Under the pieces are notes generated by a model. That model had not been told where the DNA came from, made no database searches, and saw only the letters and a list, made by a program, of their open reading frames with translations. Of a stretch of DNA of 64,000 nt, positions 7,341 through 16,560 are shown one piece after another; the stretch's first letter is position 1; every line of letters begins with the position of its first letter. A program made the position numbers and the translations under genes. Location: contig JAIQFB010000017.1 in the NCBI GenBank assembly GCA_020073485.1, forward strand, positions 41,641 through 105,640. The letters are read 5' to 3'. Source of the DNA: Terriglobia bacterium. GTDB lineage: Bacteria; Acidobacteriota; Terriglobia; Acidiferrales; UBA7541.

Positions 7341-8867
7341 ATGAGCAACCAAAAGGAAAAGGGTATCGCGCTGATCATCACGCTGATTCTGGTCCTGGTG
7401 ATGTCCGTCATGGCCGTCTCGCTGATGTTCATCTCGCAAACCGAGACGTGGTCCAGCCTGAATTACCGGCTCACCTCGCAGGCCAGAGACGGCGCCGAAG
7501 CTGGCGTCAACTCCGCTGCCAATTTCTTAATGAATACCTACACTCCACCGGCGCCAGGCAGCACATCCGATCCCCTCACCGGTTATAACTACACGTCGGT
7601 CTATCCAGTGCAGGCCGGAGCCGCAAACACGAGCGGCCACGACGTGTACTTGTCCGCGAATACGTCGGCGCAGACGGGGACTTATCCGGCTTCCGCTGTC
7701 CAAAGTGCTTTCAATTCAACAGGTGCAGGCAAGGGTAGCATCACCGCGGGGAACACAACGATTAACTACGCCACCTATGCCCGATTGCTTTCCATGACAA
7801 AGTTGAATTCCGCCGTGTCGGGCTCGAGGGCCGTCGTACAAAGATGGGAAATTACGTCCGATGGGACAATTGCGGGCATCCGAGCCGCCAAAGTGGAAGT
7901 TTCCGCAATTCTGGAGCAGACAATTGTTCCGACCTTTGTGTATGCCGCCTTCGCAACGAATAGCGGATGTAGCGCTCTCACCTTTGGCGGCGGTGGCACC
8001 ACGGACAGCTACGATTCGGGCACCTACGGCGGAAGCGGAACCCCTACAATATCGCTTTCTTCCGGAAACGTGGGCACCAATGGAAACCTCTCCACCTCTG
8101 GCAATCCCACGACGATCAATGGCAACCTCTCGACGCCGCGAACCGGCACCGGAACCTGCACCTCCAACAATGTCACTGCCTGGACGGGCACTTCCGGACA
8201 TGTGACTGGAAGCATCATTGAATTGCCGCAGCCCGTCGTGTATCCAACTCCTCCGGTGCCCAGCCCCATGCCTCCCACTACAAGCGCGACTCTAAACAAT
8301 AACGCTACAAATTGCGCCGGCATCGTAGGTTGCACATACGTGGGTGGAGATTTTTATTTGGCGCCCGGCACCTGCCCCCCATCCGCCCTCGGACCAGGGC
8401 TTTATGGAAATATCACGATCAAGGGAAATGTCCACTTATCAGCTGTCGCTGGAGTTGGCTGTTATAACTTCAATAGCTTGACGGAAAATGGGCAGGGAAA
8501 ACTCTACATTGATTCCGGACCGGTGGTCCTCAATCTGGCGGGGACCGGGCAAACTACTCCGATTGATCTTACCGGCGGCGGACTAGTCAATACGGTGACG
8601 CCCGCATATGATCCAATGAGTTTTCAGATCCTCTACGCAGGGACCGGCAATATCAAACTGGCGGGAAACTCGAACGCGATTGGCGTGATGTACGCTCCAA
8701 ATGCCTCGTATTCCCTTACTGGCGGGTCCACCTGGTATGGCGCTCTTATTGGTGCGTCGTTAACGGACATGGGCGGCACCGCCATTCACTATGACCGCAG
8801 GCTGCAAGTGGAAGATTATGTGCCCGGCAACTGGATGCTCGAATCATTCAGTTGGAAGAAAGATTGA
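7341..8867 (+). CDS. Large PilX-type pilus assembly protein
   Basis: About 508 residues; ATG 7341 is preceded by GAGGA, while an in-frame ATG at 7323 has no such site. The N-terminus KEKG/IALIITLILVLVMSVMAVSLM is a PilX-like class III signal that lacks Glu5, followed by a helix and TSQARDGAEAGVNSAANF, the usual PilX pattern. The body is much longer than a standard PilX (about 170-200 residues). It holds a Gly/Ser/Thr-rich repetitive stretch (about residues 220-285) and a C-terminal segment with alternating hydrophobic positions that suggests a beta-helix. It may double as a tip adhesin; no PilY1-like gene is present in the operon. Confidence 0.78.
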   Translation: MSNQKEKGIALIITLILVLVMSVMAVSLMFISQTETWSSLNYRLTSQARDGAEAGVNSAANFLMNTYTPPAPGSTSDPLTGYNYTSVYPVQAGAANTSGHDVYLSANTSAQTGTYPASAVQSAFNSTGAGKGSITAGNTTINYATYARLLSMTKLNSAVSGSRAVVQRWEITSDGTIAGIRAAKVEVSAILEQTIVPTFVYAAFATNSGCSALTFGGGGTTDSYDSGTYGGSGTPTISLSSGNVGTNGNLSTSGNPTTINGNLSTPRTGTGTCTSNNVTAWTGTSGHVTGSIIELPQPVVYPTPPVPSPMPPTTSATLNNNATNCAGIVGCTYVGGDFYLAPGTCPPSALGPGLYGNITIKGNVHLSAVAGVGCYNFNSLTENGQGKLYIDSGPVVLNLAGTGQTTPIDLTGGGLVNTVTPAYDPMSFQILYAGTGNIKLAGNSNAIGVMYAPNASYSLTGGSTWYGALIGASLTDMGGTAIHYDRRLQVEDYVPGNWMLESFSWKKD

Positions 8868-9006
8868 TCCCCGACGGCGCTCCGCGTCACGCGACGCTGC
8901 ATTCCGTATCGAGGTGGCTTGCTCCTCCGGCAGGGCACGAGGATCTGTGAGCAGAGACCCGTGGGCCCGGTTGTCGGGTCTGCACCTTCATGTAAACTAA
9001 GGGGCG

Positions 9007-9576
9007 ATGCGGAACGCGAAACAAATTACGCTCCTGATCCTGATTGTCGTTGCTGTTATCTTCTTGGTCTGGCTGGTCCGACATGAATTTCCTTCGCTTG
9101 TAAATCAATCGCCCGCGGGGCATGAAGCGCCCCAGGCCCATGTGGGCCCCGCGGATATTTATCCCGATCCTGCCAGGACTCCCGGCGCGGTGAATCCGGA
9201 TATCACCCAGGAAAACATCCGCGAAACCATCTGCAACCCCCGGTGGAGCACGAAATCGATCCGCCCGGAGGCGAGCTACACCAATCGATTGAAGGTCCGA
9301 CAGATTAACGAATACGGCTATGCCGATTCCAAATTGAGGGATTATGAGGAAGACCATTTCATTCCCCTCGAACTGGGCGGCAATCCCACCAATCCGAAAA
9401 ACCTTTGGCCCGAACCGTTTGAGACGTCCATCGCCGACGGCGGCGCGCACGCCAAGGACAGGGTGGAAAATTATCTTCACGCGGAAGTCTGCTCCGGCAG
9501 CCTGACCCTGGAGCAGGCGCAGCGCGAAATTGCCGATGACTGGTACCGGGTGTATTCGACATCGGTTCCACATTGA
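9007..9576 (+). CDS. Secreted or anchored HNH-like protein of unknown function
   Basis: 189 residues, ATG after AAGGGGCG. An N-terminal hydrophobic segment (residues ~6-23, LLILIVVAVIFLVWLV) should anchor it in the inner membrane with the rest in the periplasm. The core has DYEEDHFIPLELGGNP followed by NPKNLWPEP, the pattern of HNH-type nuclease domains (DH, then N and the LWPEP-like strand); two Cys residues may form a disulfide. Nuclease activity is possible but unproven, and a periplasmic HNH domain suggests degradation of incoming DNA or another target. It stands alone downstream of the pilus operon. Confidence 0.65.
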   Translation: MRNAKQITLLILIVVAVIFLVWLVRHEFPSLVNQSPAGHEAPQAHVGPADIYPDPARTPGAVNPDITQENIRETICNPRWSTKSIRPEASYTNRLKVRQINEYGYADSKLRDYEEDHFIPLELGGNPTNPKNLWPEPFETSIADGGAHAKDRVENYLHAEVCSGSLTLEQAQREIADDWYRVYSTSVPH

Positions 9577-9748
9577 TGCAAAACAGCTATGGGTGTATCT
9601 TTTCGCAAGCTGTAGAGCCCCGTTTGCTCAAGACTAACCCACGTTGAATCCGGAAGGCAGAAATCAGTGTAACGCCGCTTGCGAACAGCGAGTCGTAATG
9701 GCATTGCCCGGTTCGCGGAGGAAACAATCGCGCGGCAAGGAGAATCCG

Positions 9749-11338
9749 ATGAAAACGAAAGTCCTGGCCTTCGGGACAATGGCCCTGGCGGCTTGCTCCC
9801 TGCTGGCTGCCGACGCTCCGGATGGAACGCGCTGGTGGTCGTACGTGCAGTTTCTGGCTTCCGACAAGCTGGAGGGCCGCAACACCGGCAGCGAAGGACA
9901 TCGCAAGGCCGCGGAATTTGTGGCCGCGCAATTCGAGCGCGACGGCCTGAAACCGGCGGGCAAGCAAGGGTACATTCAGCCTGTAAAATTCAATACTTTG
10001 CAGCTGGATGAGAGCGCTTCGAGCTTGCTCCTTAGTAACGGCGACGAGAGCAAGCCGATGGAACTTGGCGAGGACGCCATCATCGGCACGCGCGTCGACC
10101 CGGCGCCGTCCGTGGAAGCCGGACTGGTTTTTGTCGGCTACGGATTGCGTGCGCCGGACGACAACTACGACGATTTCGCCGAACTCGATACAAAGGGGAA
10201 GATCGCCGTGTACATCGCGGGCGCTCCCAGTTCGATGTCCAGCGCGCTTGCCGCGCATTATCAATCGGCCGCCCAGCGCTGGGCGGCGCTCAGAACCGCG
10301 GGGATGATCGGCGCAATTTTCATTGCGAATCCGCATCACATGGATATTCCGTGGCCAAGGGTCGCACTGAACCGCTTTCAGATGACCATGCAGCTGGCCG
10401 AGCCGGGCATGGATGAAACCGAAGGCGAACAAATCGGCGTCACCTGGAACCCCGCTCACGCGCAGGAACTGTTCGAGGGCAGCGGGCACACCTTTGACGA
10501 ACTGGTGGCCATTGCGGAAACGGGAAAGCAGCTTCCGCGATTTGCGCTTCAGGCAAGGCTGAAAGCGCGAACGGCGGTTAAGCGCGGCAGCGTGGAATCG
10601 CAGAATCTTGCCGCTATCTATCCGGGTTCCGACGCAAAGTTGAAGGACGAATACGTGGTGATGTCGGCGCACATCGACCACCTGGGAATCGCCAAACCGA
10701 TCAACGGAGATCCGATTTACAACGGCGCGATGGACAATGCGGCGGGAGTGGCCTCGATCCTGGAAGTGGCCGACCACTTGAAGGAAGCGAACATAAAGAC
10801 GAAGCGCTCGATCATGTTCGTCGTCGTGACCGGAGAAGAAAAAGGGCTGCTCGGATCCAGATACTTCGCGGTGAATCCCACGGTGCCCGCGCGCAGCATC
10901 GTCGCGGACATCAACACGGACATGTATCTGCCGCTCTACCCTCTCAAGATTGTCACAGTGTATGGGCTCGACGAATCCACGATTGGCGACGATGCCCGCG
11001 CGGTTGCCGCGCAGATGGAAATCAAGGCCCAGCCCGATCCCAACCCCGCGCGCAATGTTTTTATCCGCAGCGACCAGTACAGCTTCGTCCGCCAGGGAAT
11101 CCCGTCCGTGATGCTCGATTTCGGCAACGAGAAGGGTTCGCCGGAAGAAGCCATCGCAAAGAAGTGGCTCACCGAACGCTACCACGCGCCTTCCGACGAT
11201 CTGGAGCAGCCCGTGGACAAGCAGGCTGCGGCGCAGTTCAACCTGCTGGTGGAAGGCGTGATTGAACGCGTCGCGAACGCCGATGCCAGACCGGCCTGGA
11301 AACCGAATTCCTTTTTCCGGCGGTACGCGAGTAACTGA
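9749..11338 (+). CDS. Secreted M28 family metallopeptidase with PA-like insert
   Basis: 529 residues from ATG 9749, preceded by AAGGAG; an upstream in-frame start adds 35 residues without a signal. The start MKTKVLAFGTMALAAC gives a signal peptide, and LAAC could be a lipobox. The M28 zinc-site motifs are visible: SAHIDHLG (His/Asp), NGAMDNAAG (bridging Asp), TGEEKGLLGS (catalytic and ligand Glu) and a final His near HAPSDD. An inserted region between ~residues 100 and 270 resembles a protease-associated domain. Likely an exported aminopeptidase used for peptide scavenging. Transcribed alone. Confidence 0.9.
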   Translation: MKTKVLAFGTMALAACSLLAADAPDGTRWWSYVQFLASDKLEGRNTGSEGHRKAAEFVAAQFERDGLKPAGKQGYIQPVKFNTLQLDESASSLLLSNGDESKPMELGEDAIIGTRVDPAPSVEAGLVFVGYGLRAPDDNYDDFAELDTKGKIAVYIAGAPSSMSSALAAHYQSAAQRWAALRTAGMIGAIFIANPHHMDIPWPRVALNRFQMTMQLAEPGMDETEGEQIGVTWNPAHAQELFEGSGHTFDELVAIAETGKQLPRFALQARLKARTAVKRGSVESQNLAAIYPGSDAKLKDEYVVMSAHIDHLGIAKPINGDPIYNGAMDNAAGVASILEVADHLKEANIKTKRSIMFVVVTGEEKGLLGSRYFAVNPTVPARSIVADINTDMYLPLYPLKIVTVYGLDESTIGDDARAVAAQMEIKAQPDPNPARNVFIRSDQYSFVRQGIPSVMLDFGNEKGSPEEAIAKKWLTERYHAPSDDLEQPVDKQAAAQFNLLVEGVIERVANADARPAWKPNSFFRRYASN

Positions 11339-11356
11339 CGCCCATCCGCGAGGAAC

Positions 11357-11650
11357 CTATATTTTTGAGCACTTCGTAAGGTCGATCGCCCCTTCCACCA
11401 GATCGGGAATTCTCGCGTGAAAGGCCTGCATGTGCGGGGTCTGGAAATGCGCGTCCAGGTCCGCTTCCGTCTTCCACGTTTCGTAGAACACAAACAGGCC
11501 CGGCTCGGTGTTGGATTCGTGCAGGTCGTAGCAAACGCAGCCTGGCTCGGCGCGCGTCGGCGTTACCAGGCTGAGCAACTGCTGCCGCAGCCGCCCTTGC
11601 TGCCCGGCCTTGGCGCGTATCCGTGCGATCACCGTCAATAGTTCGCTCAT
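11357..11650 (-). CDS. Antibiotic biosynthesis monooxygenase (ABM) domain protein
   Basis: 97 residues, ATG 11650 with AAGGAG six bases upstream. Dimeric alpha/beta-barrel family of the YgiN/LsrG kind: ARIRAKAGQQGRL at the N-terminus, TRAEPGCVCYDLHES and FVFYETWKTEADLDAHFQTPHM, with the conserved His and Trp positions of this fold. Members act on quinones or small aldehydes; the substrate here cannot be read from sequence. Convergent with the M28 gene and 33 bases downstream of the metallo-beta-lactamase-fold gene. Confidence 0.85.
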   Translation of the reverse strand: MSELLTVIARIRAKAGQQGRLRQQLLSLVTPTRAEPGCVCYDLHESNTEPGLFVFYETWKTEADLDAHFQTPHMQAFHARIPDLVEGAIDLTKCSKI

Positions 11651-11683
11651 GCTGGCTCCTTCGGATTTGGAACGCCGCGCGAT

Positions 11684-12568
11684 TTACAAATCGAGTGTGG
11701 GGTGCGGAGTCGCCTGCGAGGCGACAATCAGTTCGCCGGAAAATGCCGCCGGGCCGGTGCGCCGGGCAAGCGCTTCGGCCGCGGAGATGCGCGCCACGTC
11801 GGGATTGTTGTTGTTCTCGGAAAGATGCGCGAGCACCACGTAGCGCGCGCGCCCGTCAAACGCTTCCGTATCGGAAAAAAACTCGCTCACGGTGTGGTTG
11901 GAAAGGTGTCCGGTGCGGCTCATCACGCGCTGCTTGATGTGCCAGGGGTATGGCCCCACCTTCAGCATGTCGAGATCGTGATTGGATTCCAGCATCAGGC
12001 AGTCGGAATCGCGCAGGTGTACTTTCACCAGTTCCGGCAGATAGCCCAGGTCGGTGACAATCGCCACTTTCGTGCCGCTGGCGCGGAACGTGAACCCCAG
12101 TGGGTCCACGGCATCGTGCGGAATGGAAATTGGAGACACTTCGATGTCGCCAACGATAAATCGCTGCCCGGCGCGGATGTGCTCCACGCGGTCCAGGCGT
12201 TTGTGGGAGGTTTCCGGCAGGATGCGCAGGACCTCGGTGTGCGTCGCTTCGGTCAGATAGACGGTGGCGCGCCACTGGCCCAGCACTTGCGCCAGCGACC
12301 CGATGTGGTCGCTGTGTTCGTGGGAAATGACAATGCCGTCGAGACGGTCGACCTGGCGGCCAACCTCGGCAAGTCGCCGCAGCGTTTCTTTTTTGCCGAG
12401 ACCTGCATCCACCAGAAGACGCGTCCGCTCGGTTTCGAGCAGCGTGCAGTTGCCCGAACTCCCCGATCCCAGTATGGTGACGCGCAGGCTGATATTTTCT
12501 CCCCGAAGAACCGGCCCGGCAAATCCGCAGGCCCACGGAATAATGACAAAGTGCGGCGGCGGCGTCAA
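11684..12568 (-). CDS. Metallo-beta-lactamase fold hydrolase, YycJ/WalJ-like
   Basis: Metal-binding signature SHEHSDHIGSL (HxHxDH) plus downstream His/Asp positions (IPHDAVDP, TDLGYL, LAHLSENNNNP) place it with the YycJ/WalJ branch, proposed 5'-3' exonucleases involved in DNA repair. The frame is open to a TTG at 12568, giving 294 residues, but the family normally begins at RVTILGSGSSGN. The codon there is CTG at 12487, preceded by GGGGAG, and no ATG or GTG is nearby, so the true start is uncertain. It lies downstream of the M16 gene on the same strand, separated by an inverted repeat. Confidence 0.87.
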   Translation of the reverse strand: MTPPPHFVIIPWACGFAGPVLRGENISLRVTILGSGSSGNCTLLETERTRLLVDAGLGKKETLRRLAEVGRQVDRLDGIVISHEHSDHIGSLAQVLGQWRATVYLTEATHTEVLRILPETSHKRLDRVEHIRAGQRFIVGDIEVSPISIPHDAVDPLGFTFRASGTKVAIVTDLGYLPELVKVHLRDSDCLMLESNHDLDMLKVGPYPWHIKQRVMSRTGHLSNHTVSEFFSDTEAFDGRARYVVLAHLSENNNNPDVARISAAEALARRTGPAAFSGELIVASQATPHPTLDL

Positions 12569-12593
12569 TCGGAGTCGATAGTTAAAAGTTAAG

Positions 12594-12637
12594 AGTCGAG
12601 AGTTGAGAGAAAACCTTCCAAGAGAGAACTCTCGACT
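12594..12637. repeat. 11-bp inverted repeat after the M16 gene
   Basis: AGTCGAGAGTT (12594-12604) pairs perfectly with AACTCTCGACT (12627-12637) across a 22-base loop. It overlaps the M16 stop codon and may slow or end transcription before the next gene. Confidence 0.6.
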
Positions 12638-13919
12638 AGTTGTCCCACCCGAGCAACTCGGTCTTCGGCTTGAACCCGCTCAGGTCGCCCAGCACGGTGA
12701 GCGCGAACTGGCCCGGCGCGAAGAAATCGCGGGCGATTTCCAGAACTTCCTCGCGCGTCACTTTTTCGATTGAGCCTAGCATTTCGTCGAGCGAGAGAAA
12801 CTTGTGGAAATACATGGCCTGCCGCGCGAGGTTGGACATGCGCGCGCTGGTCGATTCCAGCGAAAGCATCATCGAACCCTTCAGGTGATCCTTGGCGCGG
12901 CGCAACTCCTCACAGCTTACGGCTTCCCCCTGGATGCGCCGGAATTCCTCGATCACCGAGCGGATCAATTGCTCCGCAGATTCCCGCGAAGTTCCCGCGT
13001 ACACCGAAAGCACACCGGCATCGGTATAGGGAGAAAGATCGCTGCCGATGGCGTAGGCCAGCCCCTGGCGTTCGCGAATATTTTGAAACAGCCGCGAAGA
13101 CATTCCGCCGCCGAGAATGATATTCAACAGCGACGCCGCGTACCGGCGCTCGTGCGCCAGCGGGTAGGAAGGCACGCCAATCACCAGATGGACCTGTTCG
13201 AGTTCTTTTTTGTGGCGGTGCTCGATCCCCGGGTAAGTTTTAGGCGGCGTTCGCACCGTTTCCGGCGCGCCGCGCGCCACGCCGCCAAATTCCCGCGCGG
13301 CCAGGTCCACCAGGCGCGCGTGTTCCAGATTTCCCGCCGCCGTAATCACCGTGTTGTTCGGGGCATACCACGAAGCAAAGCATTCGCGCAGCGCGGCACT
13401 GGAAAATTGTGGCACCGTTTCCGGCGTCCCCAGGATCGGCAGCCCCAGCGGGTGCCCGCGCCAGAACTTTTGCGTGAACAGCTCGTGGATCAGGTATTCG
13501 GGATTGTCCTCGTCCATCTTGATTTCCTCGAGGACCACCTGTTTTTCCTTGGCGATGTCGGCGTCGTCAAATCGCGGGCGCAAAACCAGGTCGGAGAGAA
13601 CGTCGAAGGCGACGGGCAAATGCTCGTCGAGCACCTTAGCGTTGAAGCTGGTCATTTCCTTGGCCGTGAACGCGTCCATCATCCCGCCCACTGCGTCCAT
13701 CGTCTGCGCGATTTCCTCGGCGGTGCGCTTCTCGGTGCCCTTGAAAACCATGTGCTCGATGAAGTGGGCGATGCCGTTGCGCTCGGGCGATTCGCCGCGC
13801 GATCCCGTGCCCAGCCAGATGCCCACCGAGACCGAGCGCACGTGCGGCATCCTTTCGGTGACGATCACCAGGCCGTTCGGCAGCACCGCTTTCTCAATGT
13901 CACGCACCGGCTGAGTCAT
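12636..13919 (-). CDS. M16 family zinc protease (processing peptidase-like)
   Basis: 427 residues, the single-lobe pair size of bacterial mitochondrial-processing-peptidase-like proteins. Inverted zinc motif HFIEH at about residues 47-51 with the third ligand in KEKQVVLEEIKMDEDNP downstream. The C-terminal half carries the usual Arg/Tyr substrate region (RERQGLAYAIGS). No signal peptide, so likely cytoplasmic, acting on small peptides. On the same strand as the metallo-beta-lactamase-fold gene and downstream of an aldo/keto reductase (45-base gap). Confidence 0.93.
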   Translation of the reverse strand: MTQPVRDIEKAVLPNGLVIVTERMPHVRSVSVGIWLGTGSRGESPERNGIAHFIEHMVFKGTEKRTAEEIAQTMDAVGGMMDAFTAKEMTSFNAKVLDEHLPVAFDVLSDLVLRPRFDDADIAKEKQVVLEEIKMDEDNPEYLIHELFTQKFWRGHPLGLPILGTPETVPQFSSAALRECFASWYAPNNTVITAAGNLEHARLVDLAAREFGGVARGAPETVRTPPKTYPGIEHRHKKELEQVHLVIGVPSYPLAHERRYAASLLNIILGGGMSSRLFQNIRERQGLAYAIGSDLSPYTDAGVLSVYAGTSRESAEQLIRSVIEEFRRIQGEAVSCEELRRAKDHLKGSMMLSLESTSARMSNLARQAMYFHKFLSLDEMLGSIEKVTREEVLEIARDFFAPGQFALTVLGDLSGFKPKTELLGWDN

Positions 13920-13964
13920 TCTGTAATTGTGGCATAGGCGGCCTGCGAAGGCGAACTGCCGGAT

Positions 13965-14933
13965 TCAACTCGCGGCGCTCGCGCCGTACGCGCTGGCGCG
14001 GTTCAGCAGTTCGATGGAAGACTGGTCCAATTTGAGTTCGACGGATGCGATCAGATCGTCGAGTTGTTTGAGATTCGTGACGCTGACAATCGGCGCGGTG
14101 ATGCTGGGGCGCGCCAGCAGCCACGCGAGGGATATTTTCGGCGGAGTGGCGCCCGACCGTTTCGCAACTTCGTCCAGCGCATCTAAAATCTTCAGCCCGC
14201 GCTCGTTAAGATATTTTTTCACGGTCCTGGCGCGCGCTTTGTCGCCCATGTCCGCTTCGGACCGGTATTTGCCGGAAAGAAATCCGCCGCCAAGCGGAAA
14301 ATAATTGATGACGCCCAGGCCTTGCTTGACGCACACGGGCTCGAGCTGCGATTCGTACTCCTCGCGGTCGTAGAGATTGTAGTTGGGCTGCAGGCTCTGG
14401 TACTTCGGCAGGCCGAGTTTCGCGCTGATATCAAGCGCCGAAGCCAAGCGATCGGCTTTGTGATTGGACGCGCCAATGAATCGCACTTTGCCTTGCGCGA
14501 TCAGGTCCGCGTAGGCTCGCAACGTCTCTTCCTGCGGCGTCTCGGGGTCATCCACATGCGACTGGTACAAATCGATGTAGTCGGTCTGCAGGCGGCGAAG
14601 GGAATTTTCGGCCGAGCGCAGGATGTAGTCCCGCGACAATCCCTTTTGCCCCGGCCCGCGGTCCCAGCCCACTTTCGTAAAGATGGCGACTTTGTCCCGG
14701 TTCCCGCTGCGCTTCAGCCACTTGCCGATGATCGTTTCCGATTCCCCGCCTACGTGCCCGGGCACCCATTGAGAATAGCTGTCCGCCGTGTCAATGGCGT
14801 TGAACCCCGCGGCAACAAACGCGTCCAGCAGCGTGAATGCCGTGGCCTCATCGATGGTCCAGCCGATCACGTTTCCGCCGAATACGAACGGAGAAATTTC
14901 TAGATCCGAGCCGCCGAGTTTGCGCTTCTTCAT
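13965..14933 (-). CDS. Aldo/keto reductase
   Basis: 322 residues from ATG 14933 (MKKRKLGGSDLEIS), preceded by AAAGGA; the frame is open 30 residues further but without a ribosome site. The NADPH-dependent reductase tetrad is visible: Asp and Tyr in DTADSYSQW, Lys in FTKVGWD and His in YQSHVDD. The C-terminal SVTNLKQLDDLIAS is the usual coenzyme-binding end. Reduces aldehydes or ketones; the physiological substrate is unknown. It is divergent from the FMN oxidase gene, 133 bases apart, so they may share a regulatory region. Confidence 0.94.
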   Translation of the reverse strand: MKKRKLGGSDLEISPFVFGGNVIGWTIDEATAFTLLDAFVAAGFNAIDTADSYSQWVPGHVGGESETIIGKWLKRSGNRDKVAIFTKVGWDRGPGQKGLSRDYILRSAENSLRRLQTDYIDLYQSHVDDPETPQEETLRAYADLIAQGKVRFIGASNHKADRLASALDISAKLGLPKYQSLQPNYNLYDREEYESQLEPVCVKQGLGVINYFPLGGGFLSGKYRSEADMGDKARARTVKKYLNERGLKILDALDEVAKRSGATPPKISLAWLLARPSITAPIVSVTNLKQLDDLIASVELKLDQSSIELLNRASAYGASAAS

Positions 14934-15066
14934 TTCGATCCTTTCCACACCCGCGCTGCCGAATTCCGCACACACGTTGGATGAAACCGAGACAAGAATG
15001 GTACACCAGGAACCGAAGGCCATGGCTTGTCAATGCGTCCGGCCGGCGCTACCATTCGCAACCATT

Positions 15067-16323
15067 ATGAGACGCCTGTCCTCGACCTCCCTGGCCCGCC
15101 GTGAATTTTTGAAGTTCATGGCCGCAAGCCCGTATGTTGCCGCCTTCGGCGGAGTCGCCGCTTTCCTCCGGCAAAGCGCGCTGGCCCAGACTACTGCTCA
15201 GAAAGGTCCGGCCGTCTCCGATGTCATCGGCGCTCCTTCCGAGGCCCTCGACGTTTTCGATTTTGAGGAGGCCGCGCACCGCAAGGTCCGCGACAGCCAT
15301 TGGGCGTACATGGTGAGCGGCGTGGACGACGACGCCACGCTGCGCGCCAATCGCGAGGGTTACCAGCACGTGCAATTGCGTCCGCGTCGCCTGCGCGACG
15401 CCACCAAAGTGGACATGCACGTCGAGTTGTTCGGCACGGTCTACGACAGCCCGCTCTTCCTGTGCCCGACCTCCGGTCACAAAGCGTTTTGGCCGAATGG
15501 GGAAGAGGCGGTCGCCCGTGCAGCCAAGGCGCGCGGCACTCTGCAGTTCCTGTCGTCGGCTTCCTCTACCGGCGTTGAAGACGTCAACAAGGCCCTGGGC
15601 CGTCCGGTGTGGTATCAGGTCTACGCGCCGAGCACCTGGGAAGCCTGCGAACAACTCCTGAGGCGCGTCGAAGCGGCCGGATGCCTGGTGATAGCCCTCA
15701 CCGTGGATAACACCACCGGACGCAACAGCGAAACCTATTTGCGCATGCGCCCCAAGGACCTGACGCAGTGCGCCGCCTGCCACAAGGGCGAGCCATTCAC
15801 GGACATGCACGAACTCCCCATGTACGACGGCATTAACATGAACGGCGTAACCATCCTGAACCCTGCCCTGGATTGGGCCTTTGCCGACCGCATGCGCAAA
15901 TTCTGGAAAGGAAAATTCTTCATCAAGGGAATCGACACGCGCGAGGACGCGCGCCTGGCCATCGAGCACGGCCTCGACGGAATTCTGGTCTCGAACCACG
16001 GCGGTCGCGCCACGGAAACCCTGCGCCCTACAGTTCAGGCGCTGCCGGAAGTTGTTGAGGAAGTCGGCGGGCGCATTCCCGTTTTCGTCGATGGAGGAAT
16101 TCGCCGCGGCACCGATATTTTCAAGGCGCTCGCGCTGGGTGCAAAGGCCGTGGGAATCGGCCGCCCCTATCTCTGGGGATTGGGAGCGTTCGGCCAGGCG
16201 GGCGTCGACCGTGTGCTCGAAATCCTGCAGGGCGAATTGAAAATGGTGATGGGCAATTGCGGCACCCAGAAGGTTGCCGAGATCACCCGCGCGTACATCG
16301 CCACGCCAGGTTGGAAAATCTAG
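15067..16323 (+). CDS. Tat-exported FMN-dependent alpha-hydroxy-acid oxidase with CxxCH motif
   Basis: 418 residues from ATG 15067. The first ~40 residues form a twin-arginine signal (ARREFLKFMAA, ending SALAQ), so the folded flavoprotein should be exported. The glycolate oxidase/L-lactate dehydrogenase fold is clear: HVQLRPRRLRD, LFLCPTSGH, WYQVY, active-site SNHGGR (His311) and the phosphate-binding VFVDGGIRRGTDIFKALALGA. In the loop after barrel strand 4 there is CAACH (Cys235, Cys238, His239), a classic c-type heme attachment motif. Likely oxidises a 2-hydroxy acid in the periplasm. The TatA/B and TatC genes are at 44693-45899. Confidence 0.9.
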   Translation: MRRLSSTSLARREFLKFMAASPYVAAFGGVAAFLRQSALAQTTAQKGPAVSDVIGAPSEALDVFDFEEAAHRKVRDSHWAYMVSGVDDDATLRANREGYQHVQLRPRRLRDATKVDMHVELFGTVYDSPLFLCPTSGHKAFWPNGEEAVARAAKARGTLQFLSSASSTGVEDVNKALGRPVWYQVYAPSTWEACEQLLRRVEAAGCLVIALTVDNTTGRNSETYLRMRPKDLTQCAACHKGEPFTDMHELPMYDGINMNGVTILNPALDWAFADRMRKFWKGKFFIKGIDTREDARLAIEHGLDGILVSNHGGRATETLRPTVQALPEVVEEVGGRIPVFVDGGIRRGTDIFKALALGAKAVGIGRPYLWGLGAFGQAGVDRVLEILQGELKMVMGNCGTQKVAEITRAYIATPGWKI

Positions 16324-16560
16324 GCGAGTGCGCGAGCCGGAAATGCCGGCAGCGTTTCGGACCGAGGGAAACATATTTTCGCCGCCATTCCGGAACTCGG
16401 AATGACGGCTTCGCAAGCTTTTTCGCGGCCTGCCTGGCAACGCCGGATTTCGCTCTATAAACCACCACATCTGAAACTGTCCGACCAGGGAACCGCGTCG
16501 GACACTCCGGGCCCCGAATGCGCATGTTAAGATGAGGATATTGCATCAGGGAGACCGCAA
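16324..16560. other. Intergenic gap with two inverted repeats, before rlmN
   Basis: Contains ATTCCG-5-CGGAAT and, at 16478-16504, a perfect 8-bp inverted repeat TGTCCGAC/GTCGGACA with an 11-base loop. Neither is followed by a T-tract. They could be an operator or a transcript-end structure; nothing else is visible. Confidence 0.4.

Noticed and set aside
9587..11185. Long minus-strand open frame opposite the M28 peptidase
   Set aside because: Shadow of a well-supported peptidase gene; no recognisable domain or ribosome site.
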